This document shows, piece after piece, positions 46,696-59,992 of a stretch of DNA of 64,000 nucleotides (positions are counted from its first letter, which is position 1; each line of letters opens with the position of its first letter). The DNA is taken from assembly GCA_029379385.1 (NCBI GenBank), contig CM055611.1, forward strand, positions 16,004,062 through 16,068,061, read 5' to 3'. Source of the stretch: Quillaja saponaria (Eukaryota > Streptophyta > Magnoliopsida > Fabales > Quillajaceae). The position numbers were made by a program, and so were the translations under genes. The notes beneath the pieces were generated by a model that saw only the letters and a program-made list of their open reading frames with translations, was not told where the DNA came from and did not search any database.

Positions 46696-47809
46696 CCCTT
46701 AAATCCGCTGGTCATGCATACAGTGATACAACTTATATACCCTTTTTGTTTTTTTATTAGTTCAGTGGGTAAGAGCACGATACCAATTTATTATCCACTC
46801 AGCAAATATATATCATGGTTTTTTGTCCATAAGTAAGTAGGCGTAAGACATTTAAAAAAAAATCAAGAAACAAATATATAATATATTCTTAAAATAAAAA
46901 GAACGCAAGAATATGTGCAGTATGTTTGCCATGTCTTTTGTTTATTTGCATAAATTATTTGATTCTCTCTCGTATTATATTTTATAATAAAAAATTATAT
47001 AGAAAAAAAAAAAAAATTGTAGTATAATAATTATAAATTCTAACACATTATATAATTCTATAATATTCAATCTTATACGATGCACTAAAAAAGTTATATG
47101 TGTTTGGCATTGGTATATCCTCATGCACCAAGTAGGTGCCTCTGCATTAACTCCATATAAGTCAATCCTACCATATTTTATTGAAGTCTTTGTTTTGGTT
47201 AATATACTGCTTGTACTGTTGGACATAAAAATGAACATAGCCAGTAAGACTGACAATAAATCAAGTTGGCTCATGAATTATTCATTAGAAAAATAAATTG
47301 AGTTCGATTCATAAACTCGTAAGCTAGCGAGCCTATTTGTTTAATATTATAGAATTTTTATTATTTATAATAAATATAATTTGTAACTTATTTTGATGGT
47401 AAGAATTACTTAAATAAATCTTGGGTAACTACGGGTTTAATTCCTATTAACAATAGAACTTTTCAAAATTTAGGAAAAGAACATTCAAGAATGTTTAACG
47501 AGTCAAGCTTGATCTAGGATCTAGGCTTGTGAACTCTTAATGAATTTAGACTCGAGAGCTTTTGGCTAACACGAGCCGAGTTGGAACCCAACCAAAACTT
47601 GATGAGTTTTCAATATGTTACATGAACATCCTATCACGCCCCTTCTTTGACAAGTTTGACTTTTGAAATTCACCAAAATAAAATTTGACTTTTTTGAACC
47701 AATTTTAGGTCTTTACAAATTACAACTAGCCGAGTCAATGAGTTCAGATTAGGGATAAAAAATAATTATCTTTCTGACAAAAGGATAATTTCAATAAAGC
47801 ATGTGTCTT
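46696..47809. other. AT-rich intergenic stretch
   Basis: No gene recognised. 46,757-46,780 resembles a tRNA A-box but lacks the rest of a tRNA. The minus-strand ORF at 46,975-47,274 is low-complexity. Confidence 0.45.
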
Positions 47810-49290
47810 CTACCAATTTCCGTAAAGTTGTTCATAAGAGTTATTATTTAATTTATTACTAATGTATAAATCTCTATATGTTGGCATTTGGTAATTTAGA
47901 TTATAACACATCAGTTATTTAGTTTACTTGACTAAAATTAAGAGTTGTGATTGATCAATGTTAGAGGTATATGACACTTTCTTATTTACTGGTAGTGAAA
48001 AATTTAAACACTGATAGTTAATTGAATATTTTTTTTATTCATAATTTGTTGTTACTTATAGAAAGCTATTGGCAATTAAACTTGTTAGTTGATAATCTTT
48101 CAGAATCTACAATTGAATTTCAAAAATATGATAATATCTTCTTGACGTTAGGTTAAAAAAAATTAAACATTGTTATAAAAATAATGTTAGAAGTAGAAAG
48201 CTACTTATTGTAACAATAATTTTGTGTTTCCTAATAACTAACTTTACTAGTAGTAATAGTAACATGCAATAAAAGCATGGATATGTCCATTGCAATTCTC
48301 TTGTCTGAGAGGGAAATTCTCCAAGTTGCTTGAGCTTGGCAAGCTAAAATTTTCAGCCAGCTCGATTTTTATTTTGCTGTTGTTTGATTAAAAGAATTAG
48401 AAGTGTTTATGTGTCAAATTGACTGTTATATTACTATGCAAAAGTGATTTCAATGATTCTTAGTACCTAATTTTGTATTAAATTATTGTAGAAAATGATA
48501 CTTTTAAATTATTTATTTATTTTGAATTTTAGTAGTGGGTCAAAAAGTCAATTTAAAATATAAATTGTATGAGAATTTTTTTTTTTTTTTTTTTTTTTGC
48601 CTTTTATTGATGCTTTGGAGTTTGAATAAAAATATTTATGTGTAAAAATATAAATAGTTAATCACATAAATAATTAAACAAAGGTCTAATGTTTTAACCC
48701 CATCAACCAACGATTTGTTATTGACACCTTTACTAATATAGCATCAATGTATTAAGTGTCAACTGATATATAATTTTTATTTGAAAGAGGCCCATGAGGT
48801 GAAGTTGTGATTTGATGTTAGCTTTTTGGTATACAACACCAAAAGACTTTACTAGTTAACCAATTGGTAACTACGATAAAGTTTTAATTATTTGATCTTA
48901 TCACCTTTGCCAACAAATTTTGATGACTTTAAAGTAGATTTAACAAAATTAAAAAAGTAAAATCTTAACCTAAGAGTTCATTTGGCATTCCTACTCACAA
49001 TGACTACTTTAATAATCATAGTGACATGATTAAACTCTAATCTATAACATAGTACACACGTTAAACAATCATCTCATTTATTATGTGCAACTACTTTGAA
49101 TCCATAGTTGTTTTTTGTTTTGTTTGTAAGGATCATACATGAGCATTTATAGCCCGATCCTATGTAATAATATCAATTGTGTAACAACACTTAAGTCAAG
49201 ACTAATTCAATCGATAATTAGTATTGCCAACTTCTTGATAAGGAGAAATGTGGTGGTTATCTAATTAACCCCACAACCATTAATAGAGAG
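47810..49290. repeat. Locally repeated block, second copy
   Basis: Collinear with 33,840-35,340 in the same orientation (TTAGAGGTATATGACACTTT at 47,962; AATGATACTTTTAAATTATT; AGGTCTAATGTTTTAACC; CATGAGCATTTATAGCCC at 49,136; TGTGGTGGTTATC). A poly-T run of about 20 lies at 48,578-48,598. Confidence 0.75.
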
Positions 49291-51079
49291 AGAGGGAAAA
49301 CATCTTCAATATTAATTGTACTACTTACAGTTGTGATTAGAGATGGCAAATGGGTCCAGCCACCTGACCCTAATAGGTATGTTAATGGGTTCTTAATGAG
49401 TCTAGATCTGGATATTTTTATATTTTACTCGCTAAGTCTAGACAAAACCTAAAGACCTGCTTAGTCTTAAGATAAATTTTTCAATATAAAAAAAATTATA
49501 TTTTTAATTTGGAGAAATTCATGATCATTATGATCACTATAGTTTGATTTTGAGTTTCAAAATTTTATCATATGGAAAAATGATTTGGTATTAATAGTTT
49601 TGATATGAGAATTTGATTTTTAAATTTAAAAATTTTTAAAATGTATGAGGAAGATTAATTTTGAAAATTTCATGATTTGATGAGAATTTACAAATCATGG
49701 GTCTATGATCAATTTCTCACCTATTCAACTACCACTCAATTTCTAATGTCATTAACTTTTTTTTGTTGAATATTCGAATCAAGATATTGCACTGATATTA
49801 TTAAATATAATTTGTAATTTATCCAAAAATGTTAAAATTTATGGTTAAGGGTAACAATTTCTATATGCACATGCATGCCATATGAGTTAAATTTTTAAAA
49901 TGTCTATTGACCTGACAATATAATTTATTTGTTACCAAATTTTTCTGATTCTATCATTTAGAAAAATGAAATTTTTTTTTTTTTCAAATAGAAAACAAGA
50001 GAAGATTAAATGAATTTTAATAATTATTTTATTTAGTCAGATATGACCATAATATTTGTTAAAATGGTTTTTCTAGTAATTTTAATACTCAATATCTCAG
50101 CACTTTTATGTTAACTCATCAAAACACTTTTCAGCTCTTTTTTCTAAAATTTATTTTTTACATATAACACTTTTACACACAGCTTAACCAAACAGGCCAA
50201 AAACTTATTTTATTGCATGTTTGTTTAGTGAAATTTTCAGTTAACATTGTCATTCAATTGATTTTAATTCTATTTTTTTTTCTATGGATAATCAAGATTT
50301 TAATCACATGTCACTAGATAACATTAAACAAAATTAGTAATAAATTGGGTCAACATGTATATATTAACAAGAAAAAATTTAAACTGTTTGAACAAAAAAT
50401 ATTAGCTTTTTTAAAATTATATTAACTAACCAAAAATTCAATGTGGCTTAAGTAAACTAATTCTTTTAAAAAATTAGGAAAAACATAATTTTCTTTTACA
50501 AATTATTTATTTATTTTTTAGAAATTACTAGAACATAGTTTTATTTTACAAATTTTTTATTTATTTTTGAAAAATTAGTAGAACATAGTTTGTTTTTTTT
50601 TTTTTAAATTCGGGTATTAATGGGATTGGATCCGGGTTTGGGTATGTCCAGTAAATAATAATCTCTTTGTAATACACCAAAAAAAAAAAAAAAATAGGCA
50701 TATAATAAATTAAGTTGACTCCACTGTTGTCTTTGACATTAAAAATAAAATAAATAAGGCTTATTATGAATAAATTTAGGAATTTACAAATTTTCTAAAA
50801 TTTTGAAAATCTCTCCAAATATCTTCAAATAATTATTTTAAAAATTTAGTTGAGTTTGTAGTTGAACGATCTCTCTCCAAAAGTCTAAAAGTCATAGTAT
50901 GAATTTTTCATTTTTTTCCTTTCTGCCATAGTTTTCAAACTCCTCACTCTTCATATCATTCTTTCCTAGCTATCATAGTCCACGCATTTTCTCTCTTTCA
51001 AACTTTTCCACTACCTCCCTCTCTTTTATTATTAAATACACCTATGTCCCTAGTGTATATTTATATATATTTTTTTTTA
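49291..51079. other. AT-rich intergenic stretch
   Basis: No gene. 49,343-49,420 (GATGGCAAATGGGTCC..) and 50,610-50,650 (GGGTATTAATGGGATTGG, GGGTTTGGGTA) carry the 'numerical' phrases typical of ends of some plant non-autonomous transposons, but I could not define ends. Confidence 0.4.
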
Positions 51080-51600
51080 ATGACACTGTAGCTGATGGAA
51101 CATCAAAGTATTATGTGTCAATTCACTTGTAATTTTTTATTTTTTACTTTTGGTTCGAAGGAGGCCTATTGGAAGCTACAAAACAAGAGATATCTATCTC
51201 CCTACTACCGATAAATCCTCAACCCAGGTAAAGGTGATTCAATCTCAGTTGGCAACTTTGATAGAGTTTTAATTATGAAATTAAAGTTCGACTATTTTCT
51301 CAACTTGCAAAAGCTTTAAATCAGATTTAACAAAATAAAATCGGATTTAACCTAAGAGTTCATTGGCATACCTACACAAAATGACTTATTTAATCATCAT
51401 GGTGGCATGATTGAACTTTAATCTCTAGCACAGTACACACAGTTAAATAATCATCTCATTTATTATGAACAGTGCAACCACTTTCGACCCATAAATTTTT
51501 TGATTGTTTGTAAATTGTAATGGTCATAAATCAGCATTTGGGGCCTACCCTATATAAGTCACTTACTCATTCAATTGATAAGAAAAAGGGAGGAGAAGAC
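51080..51600. repeat. Locally repeated block, third partial copy
   Basis: Matches the right part of 33,840-35,340 and 47,810-49,290 (CAAAGTATTATGTGTCAATT, GGAGGCCTATTGG, AATCATCTCATTTATTATG, TTTGTAAATTGTAATGGTC, GCATTTGGGGCCTACCCTAT). Confidence 0.65.
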
Positions 51601-52259
51601 TAGAAGTTATTACAACTCTAAGTCTTCACAATCTTCTTGATATCTATGAACTCACTTGCTCTGGTGTGTTTTTAATTACCCCCAGCCTTCTTCTCTAGTA
51701 GGAGTCTTATTGAACACTTCCTGGTGTTGTGGCCCCATTACACTTGGCACTGCGACGCCAGCTCCTCTGCTTGCCAATGAAATCGTTCTCATTAATGGCG
51801 CAGCAGCTTCCTTCTTCCTAGTGCTACAACGCCATCTTCTTTGACTTGGTTCTGTAAAACTAGGAAATCTTGTGTCGTGGCCCCCTCTTGCACTCCTCTG
51901 CGGTGCCGAGCTCTCTGCCTTCATGGAAGAATTCTCAGGACTTTACCGCTATGGAGCCATATGCTATACCGCCATAGCTCAATGCTTTCTGACTTGTTAC
52001 CCTTTTTCAACCATTTTGGCGCTGCAACTCTCAAATCCACTATGCCAAGGTGCTACCTTCAATTCTTCATTTGATTCGGACTAGGACACTGATCAAACAC
52101 TTAAAAATAATATAATTAATTATTCTTAAACAACTACTTATAATTGAAATAAAACACTTGTAACTCCTAAACAAATATGACTTGACTAAAATTACCAATT
52201 CTAATTGAAATTTAACTCTAAATATAGGGATTTAACACAATTTAGAACTCATAAATGGA
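51601..52259. other. GC-richer unassigned segment
   Basis: 51,620-52,080 is pyrimidine-rich on the plus strand with overlapping short ORFs in several frames and recurring CAGC/GCGC words (TACCGCTATGGAGCC and TACCGCCATAGC). It looks like an LTR or leader fragment of a retroelement, but no coding domain or boundary supports a firm call. Confidence 0.3.
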
Positions 52260-54341
52260 ATAAAATAACTCTATTTCACGAAGTTATCAACAACTGTGAT
52301 AAAATGGTTATCTCAACAGAAAAATCATTAGACATGCATGAGGATAAGCATGTAATATTATTTCGGGCAGAGAGTAATCATGTGATAATTCATCAAAAAT
52401 AACATGTGACCATCTGCTTAGCCATGCACTTTGAAGGCTTAACCTGAAATGGGCGAGGTGAATTTATAATCTAGTGTTCCTCAAAACTTGAATTATTCCG
52501 GACTCATCTCTTTGATGGCCCTAAGGATTTGTGTGGGCATCCTTTGGTTTTTTCTCTTATATAAGATAAAATTCCACGTTTAAACTATTTTGACTTGGGC
52601 TCTTAACCAAAACCTGATGAGTGTCAATTGCGGTGTGTAGTGAAGTTTGGGTGTTAAATATTGGAAACAACTGTATTGTGGCTCACCAGCGCAGCCTGTG
52701 GATCGAGCATGCAACCCTATAATAACAAATTAAATCTTTATACAAGTCAAGCCACATCATCAAGAACTATAAATTATGGGTTATGAAGATAGTGGCACAC
52801 TAGCAGAGTCTGGGAAATCGGACAGGCAATACTGAAATTATTAATGTAATCCTGACATTCTGGCAAATTAATCTTTATAAGATATATATCATCAAAAATA
52901 TAAATATATATATTAAGACAACATATCATTTTAAGATATATATAAGAAAAATATAAATATATAGATTAAGAAAATGAGATAAATTTATATAATGTTGTTT
53001 AACAGTGTCAAGATGTGCAATATAAATTATGTGCATAAATTCATGTTCATGTTTTCTTTCACATCGTAATAACAGTTTTTTCTTGTCACTCAGAGCTCGG
53101 GGAACTAGGAATTTATATTTGGCCATGTCATAAGAGTTTTATCAACTATGAACTTACTTAATTCGGTCAATAATATATTCGATCTTGACAAGAATCAATG
53201 AATACTCTAAAATTATTACAATTCGTCGAATGTAAAGTAATAAATTAATTTGTGTAAATGAAAGTGTGAGCATGTCATAAGGCCATAAACTAGCCCGGCA
53301 ATCCGAGCAAGCCATAGATAAAGCGCATTCATAGTGCTGCCTAGCTAAATTATCATGTATAGCTAGATTTCTTGAATTATTTTATTATATTTTAAATTTT
53401 ACATTTTTTCTTTTATTTTATGAGAATCATTATTAACTTTATAAACTTCTATTTATCATTTTATTTTAAAAGTATTAGTTTCAAAAAGAAAATTAAGATT
53501 GCGTGAAATTAAAATATTAATTCATGATCAGCCTATCTTGCTTTGTATCATTGTATACTATCATAATTCTTCTAACAATTATATTATATAATGTGAATTT
53601 TTAACTTCAAAAAAATATTTTGTTACATAGATTTTTATGTTTAGTTTTGAATATTCATATATCTTTACTATTTAAGCAAAAATAAAATAAAATAAAATAA
53701 AATAAAAATGTAGCATAAATACTAATTGCTATCTTGATTTAAGTATAGATTTGTTCTAAAAATTTTCATAATTGATCAGCTCTAATAAATAATGAAAAAA
53801 ATCATTCAATAACTTAAATTAATTTTCTTCATGTTCGTGTAAGGTATATTATTGCTTGAAAAGTATAACGAGTGAGAGTAAATTAACAAATATTAAATTC
53901 AGCTTCTCTTGTTTTCTATATAAAAGTGAAAACACAAAATTGAAGTATTAAGTGAACATTTATTACAACAATCCATTGAGATCTACAAATATCATATTGT
54001 TATGCAAACTTTGAACTCACTATAGAAAAACAACATATATACGTTAGATCCATTGAGTTCTACAAGTATCATATTATTATGCTAACTTTCAACTCACTAT
54101 AGAAACACAACATATATAAGTGTCTAACTTCAGCCATATTTTATTTCTCCGGTTTTATATACAATATCCAGCAATATTGTGAGATCATAAATCTTCAGTA
54201 AAAAAAAAAGAAAAAAAAAAGAATGATTTATTGTAGAATATATATATATTTAAATAAAGATGAGATCCATTGATTGGTTGGGGTGTTGAGACAAGGTGAG
54301 CTAATATCAAGCTCAAATCTTGGGTCATATTAGATTTGGAG

Positions 54342-54610
54342 GGTTTATATTTTTGGATTCCCTCTGGCCACATTGGGACCACAACATACACAGTGAACTT
54401 TTGCACTGCTTCAATTTTAATAACAATTTTAAGTGAGAGTCCCTTTGGAATTAGATACAGTGCACCAATGTCCTCAAGCTTAATACCATCTGCATTCAGG
54501 CAAAGGAGCTGCCCAAGAAATACTGATTTTCAATATAGATAAATTTCTTTGCTCGTCATAGAGCATTAATATAAGCATTCTGAATGCTTCGATCAAGGAT
54601 ATTATCCTCA
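54342..54610 (-). pseudogene. Phospholipase D alpha fragment, inverted arm (copy B)
   Basis: The minus strand reads RSIQNAYINAL (from about 54,600), [16 protein letters not shown], then [19 protein letters not shown] and [15 protein letters not shown] (to about 54,345). This is the region just before the second HKD motif in plant PLD-alpha, which hydrolyses phosphatidylcholine and related lipids to phosphatidic acid. One stop and frame changes interrupt it. Unlike copy A, its inner edge extends further N-terminally. Confidence 0.87.
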
Positions 54611-54699
54611 GATCTGAGCTGAGATAGGGAAAGCAAGGTGTAAGGATTTACTTGTATAGCTGAGGGAACTTGATATAAATATTACTTCTTCACCAGGAA

Positions 54700-55330
54700 C
54701 ATTCCCATATGGTCAAAAGAAATGGAATGTTCAGTTATTAAGATCAATTAATGGTGTGGGCAGCTTTTTGCTTCCTCAAGACACCTGAAGATGCAGCCAG
54801 AGCTGGGTTTTTAGTAAGAAGGATAATATCATTGATCGAAGCATTCAGGATGCTTATATTAATGCTACACGACGAGCAAAGAATTTCATCTATATTGAAA
54901 GTCAGTATTTCTTGGGCAGCTTTTTTTTTTTTTGTATTACGAATAGTATTAAGCCTGAGGACATTGGTGCATTGCATCTAATTCCAAAGGAACTTTCACT
55001 TAAAATTGTTAGTAAAATTGAAGGAGACGAAGTGTTTACTGTGTATGTTCTTGTCCCAATATGGCCGGAGAGGATCCTAGAAAGTGCATCAGTTCAGGCA
55101 ATATTAGATTGGCAGAAAAGGACAATGGAGATGATGTACAAAGATTAACTACTAGGCACTCGGAGCCAAGGGTCTTGAGGAGGATCCTAGGAAACTATTA
55201 CTTTCTTTTTTCTTGGCAATTGTGAGGTGAAAAATATGGAGAATATGAACCTTCAGAAAAACCAGATGCAAATTCAGATTATAGCAGAGCCCAAGAAGCC
55301 CGACACTTCATGATATATGTTCATACCAAG
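54700..55330 (+). pseudogene. Phospholipase D alpha fragment, direct arm (copy B)
   Basis: The plus strand reads WNVQLLRSI (about 54,723), [40 protein letters not shown], then a T-tract (54,921-54,932), [53 protein letters not shown], then after stops [20 protein letters not shown] and [14 protein letters not shown], stopping at H-x-K of the second catalytic motif (about 55,330). This spans roughly residues 490-690 of an ~810-residue enzyme. The same right-hand truncation point occurs in copy A, so truncation predates the local duplication. Confidence 0.9.
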
Positions 55331-58075
55331 AAACGGTGTAATATCTATTTAGCAATGTGATATCATAAATCTTGTGCTCTTCCTCGTGGCGGTATAATAT
55401 CTATTCAAGATGAAAATATAATGTCAAATTGTACTGTATAAAAAAAGAAAAAGAAAAAGAAGGATGATTTATTGTAGAATATAAAATGGGTAATACTACA
55501 CACACATATATCTCACATGCCACACTATATTTTTATTCTTCACAAAACAATCTAAATCACCTATTACTATATTAATCTACTAATTAATTAATTAAATATA
55601 GAGTAAACTTACTTACAATTAAAGATTGAATTTTTTTAAATTACCTTTATTTTGCTTTATCTTTTTACTTTTAATATTTTGTCTACCACCATAATTAATG
55701 TTTCTCATCATTTTCATTTTCTACTCCTACATATCTCTAATGATTTTTCATACAAATAAATTTAAAGTTAAGTATTATAATTGTCCAATTATAATATTGT
55801 CTAAAACAAATTATAAGTGGATCCCCCAAAGTTAAATGTCTAGATCTATCACGGATAATCTGTCCTTAACTAAACTAGAGAGGTGAATTAGTCGATTTGC
55901 ACATAACTAGCCTAATCACTTTTTAATCGTAACAAAAAATTGTTGGCATGCTATTTAATGTTTTTAATGTTTTATTTTTAATTAAAATGCTACATCCCTT
56001 ATTGAAAACATATTGAATTTTAAAAAATATATATATATCTAATTTTAATTTCTATATTTCTCTTTTTAAATTTCATAGTTTCTTGCATAATTATGAAAGA
56101 AGAAAAAAAAAAATTCTTCATTTCATAGTTTAAACAAGGAAGAATTTAGTTAAATTTTTTTAAGTTTTGAAAATTGATTTATTTACAACTTGATTGGAAG
56201 TTTACAAGAATATAATTTAGTGGATCAACATATATTCAATTGACTATTTCCTCTTTTTTATTTTTATTTTTTTCTTTGACAGGAAGTTCACAAGAATTTA
56301 TCTCTAGGTTTACTGTTGATGAGGAAATAGTATGCAATATTATTATTGTTTTGAGACAACATTTTTTAAAGTTCATCTGACAAACGAAATTATTAATACT
56401 AAAGTACTACTATATATAATTTCCTTAGCGACCAAAAAAATAATAATAATAAAGTACTAGTATATATAATTTATTATTCTAATTTAATATAAAAGTATTA
56501 GGATGACCCAAATGGACCCTCGTAGTAACAATAATAACAACATTACATGCTTAAAACTCAAAAAGCATTTGGCTTTTGTTTTTGGTGTGTAATTTAAATA
56601 AAATTAAAGTATTTAGAAAACTTACCTTGCATTGATGTTTATGATTATGACGAGTGACAATTCTTTTTATTCCCTCCCGTTTCATTCCATAAATCCCTTC
56701 GTCAAGTTCTGGATTCCATAAATCATGATCATGTTCATCGTGAAGGCCTATTTTCAAAGGTCCTCTGCAGTCTTTCTAACCTTGTGGGACTTATTGTGGT
56801 ACAGGGTGTACCTAACCAACACCTGTGAAGGATTGTTGATTAGTTAGTTATCATACCCAACAAAAATTTATTAATTAGAAATTATATAGCCCAAGATTCT
56901 ATGGATCTTCCAATCAATCAAAGTTAATTATATATAGTCACCTGGACTTATATTAGGTGGAAATTATACATCTAGAGAATTTGAGTAGATAGTCATGTAT
57001 AAATTTGATCCTCAAATATTATTGTTTTGATCTAACGGTTAGATATTGTCCAAATCCATTTACACATTTCGATTCATCATCTTTTTAATTAGGTAAATAG
57101 TTAATTAAAATTATTTTATATACTTAATATGTTATATCAATCACCAATTTTAGAGAGAACCAAAGAGACCCACCTCATCTCCTTTTTCTGCACACTGATC
57201 ACCAATACCATGTATAATGTCCAGGTACATAATATATTACCCGTTTCTGTCCCTTCCTTCCATATTATTTTATTTCCTGCAAAGAAGTGATAATTATATA
57301 ATGATACACCACCGCCCCCCCACCCCCCCGAAAAAAAAGAAAAAAAAAAAACAACTACTACTACAACTACTACTACACTACCACTATTGTAAACACATTT
57401 GTAGCACTAGAGGTGATTAAAATCTCTTTTTCATTAGGATCGTATTTGTTTTATAATTTCAGATTGGAATTATGTGAGTTGTTATGGGACTAGTTCATAA
57501 TTTAGATTTCGGTGCTATCTTAACACTGACTCAATTTATTAACATTTTGATAGGTATATCTTAGTTAAAATAACACGTGTCTCTATTTTGTATGTAATAC
57601 ATAGCTTCAAAAAAAAAAAAAAGGTGTCTAGCTCGACTTTGGCTGTAATATATACCTTCAAATGCAGGGAAGGTTGTGACGACCTCTGTTAGATAAAACA
57701 AACAGAAAAATAAATTATACAAATACAAATACAAAATTCGTAATTTATTAATGTAAGAATATTTTAATTTAATCAAAATCATTCAAAACTTGTTGAGTCA
57801 CAATGACATTTACCATGAGTAAGACTTGTAACATAGTGTCGTTGAAGCAATTTATGTGCTCTGGCCATAAAACTAAATGTATAAAGATAAAAATTAAAAA
57901 TTATACTTTTCCATGGCCATATAGGTTGAGAACGGGAGGGGGGGGGGGGGGGTGTTTAAGCATTAGTGGTGAAGGAGAGATCACTTAAATAGAATGGTTT
58001 GTCTGGTTGGATTTGGTAGTCAAGGGACTCAAGTCATCCGTTCATATTCATTAGTCCACTTACATCTAGAGAAGA

Positions 58076-59639
58076 TAATAATTTGATCTAATAAAATTTT
58101 CATGTGTTTTCACAATTGTAGATCATAGTAAATTTGAATTCAAAATTTTACTTAAAGCTAATAAACTATCAAGTTTAATTGTTTATACAATAGATTTCTA
58201 TATGCAACATTAAATTATAAATAAAATTCATATTATAAGTACTTAAAAAAAATGTCATGTGCATCTAACATCAACCATAATTCTTTATTTTATTCGAATA
58301 GATTCATGTGTTATGATTTATTTATTGAATAATGATCGTGTATTGATTTTATACACTAAGAATAAATTTAAAAATTATTATAGCAACTTAACAAATATGG
58401 ATTGAAGAATTAAGCTTTATTGAAATTACACTCCTGTAAAAAAGAAAATTATTGTGACAATAATTGTGTTTTGTTTGTATGGGTATCATTTGTAGATAAT
58501 GAGCAATTAGTCACGTGAAAAGACTCACTTACTAAATAATTAGTAAATAAAATCATTGACAGAAGGCATCGTCACTATACATCGCTATTTAATTTCTTGA
58601 CTGAACGCAAAAAAGAAAAATGAAAAATAGTGAAATAAAAAAGACAAAATTGAGCTAACTCGTGAACAATTCTTAAGTAATTAGTTAAAAGTTCATATTT
58701 AATTTAACTCTAAAAAATGAGCCGATCTTAAAGTTTATTTGGAGTCGAGTTCAATTTTTCTAAAACTATGCTCATTTAATATTATTGATATTTTTTATAT
58801 AAATTAATAAATAACATATTTATTTATATACAAAAACTAATATAATTTGTAACATGTTTTGGTGCTAAAAAGTGGCTCTAATAGGTTATGTGTTCAATTT
58901 TTCTTGACTAGCCAATCCGAACTTTGTCAAAATTTAGCTCGTTGCCACCCCTGAAATGTAGGATTTAAAATTTTGATTATGTACTCTATTCAATTTCTTA
59001 GAAAATTAATGAAATATTTAAGAAATTAAAAAAGAAAAATCAAAAGACTAATACAGTTTTTAGACTCACATGATTATTTATCTTGTCTTATTATTTATAA
59101 ATTGTATCAATGATATTAGTGAATTATCTATCTATACTATTCTAAAAGCTAGAACACTATTACGTGCCCTCTAAATTTAACTATTTTCTAACTATTAAGT
59201 TTCCTACAATATCTTATATTTATAATTTCTTGCTCTTTTAAGTTGCATGGTATTTTTGTCAATTTAAAATATTTGTAAAAAGAAAAATAATTTTAAAAAA
59301 ATCACTTCCACTAACATTTTTTTTTAATCTAGGTTTTAGTTTTAATCTAAAAATAATTAAAATTTTGAATCTATGCACAACAAATTAAAAGATTTTAAAA
59401 ATTAACTAACTAGAAGCTCATTTATTCACAATAATTTCTTTAAACATTTTCTCTCTAATTAAAACAACTGATATAAAATTACCTTAGAAATATATAAAAG
59501 CATCTGAACAAGCACATAAGCGCGTGTGAAGAAATTAATATTGCAATATTGTTGAATTGAGTTAGAATCTTTTATTTAATTAATTAATTAATAAACTTTC
59601 ACAAGTTGACATGGATATCTTCGATATTTGATCTATCAA
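58076..59639. other. AT-rich intergenic stretch with weak block copies
   Basis: 58,470-58,610 and 58,975-59,120 weakly match the locally repeated blocks at 35,170-35,350 and 37,395-37,600. No coding content. Confidence 0.45.
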
Positions 59640-59992
59640 GGCTTGGTTTGGTAATACTTTTTAGGAGGGCACTTATGCTTATGAAGAGCATAAGTCAATT
59701 TTTTTTATGTTGGTAAAAAAAATAAAATTGGGTTCTAGGCTTTCAAAAGCCAAAAGTGCTTTTAAAAATTAGCTTATGCTCTCAAAAATTTAAATACTAA
59801 TATAACCTCAATTTCTAATTAAAAAAAACCACAATATTACTAAAAGAAATTTAATTTTATAGTTTTTACTTATTGAGAATAGATTTTATATTATTTTACC
59901 AAACATTACTACTATGACTTTTTAAAAATAGTTCTAAGTAAGTCAAAATAGCACAACACCTCTCAAAAAATAATAATATATCAAACCAAGCC
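59640..59992. mobile_element. MITE-like element, 353 bp
   Basis: Starts GGCTTGGTTTGGTA and ends TCAAACCAAGCC, a 12-bp inverted repeat with one mismatch, flanked by CAA on both sides. The interior is AT-rich with a TTATGCTTATGAAGAGCATA palindrome near 59,674. Superfamily uncertain; end sequence suggests Harbinger- or hAT-related MITEs. Confidence 0.55.

Larger units (their letters stand above)
52260..58075. repeat. Local duplication, copy B
   Basis: Collinear with 18,847-27,290 but without the copia insertion. Contains a longer version of the phospholipase D inverted fragments (54,342-55,330). Small AT-rich indels separate the copies. Poly-C/A at 57,310-57,350 and a run of about 20 G at 57,931-57,951 are unique to B. 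Confidence 0.85.

Noticed and set aside
46757..46815. tRNA-like A-box (TAGTTCAGTGGGTAAGAGCA)
   Set aside because: No B-box, no acceptor-stem pairing and no cloverleaf in the following 60 bases.
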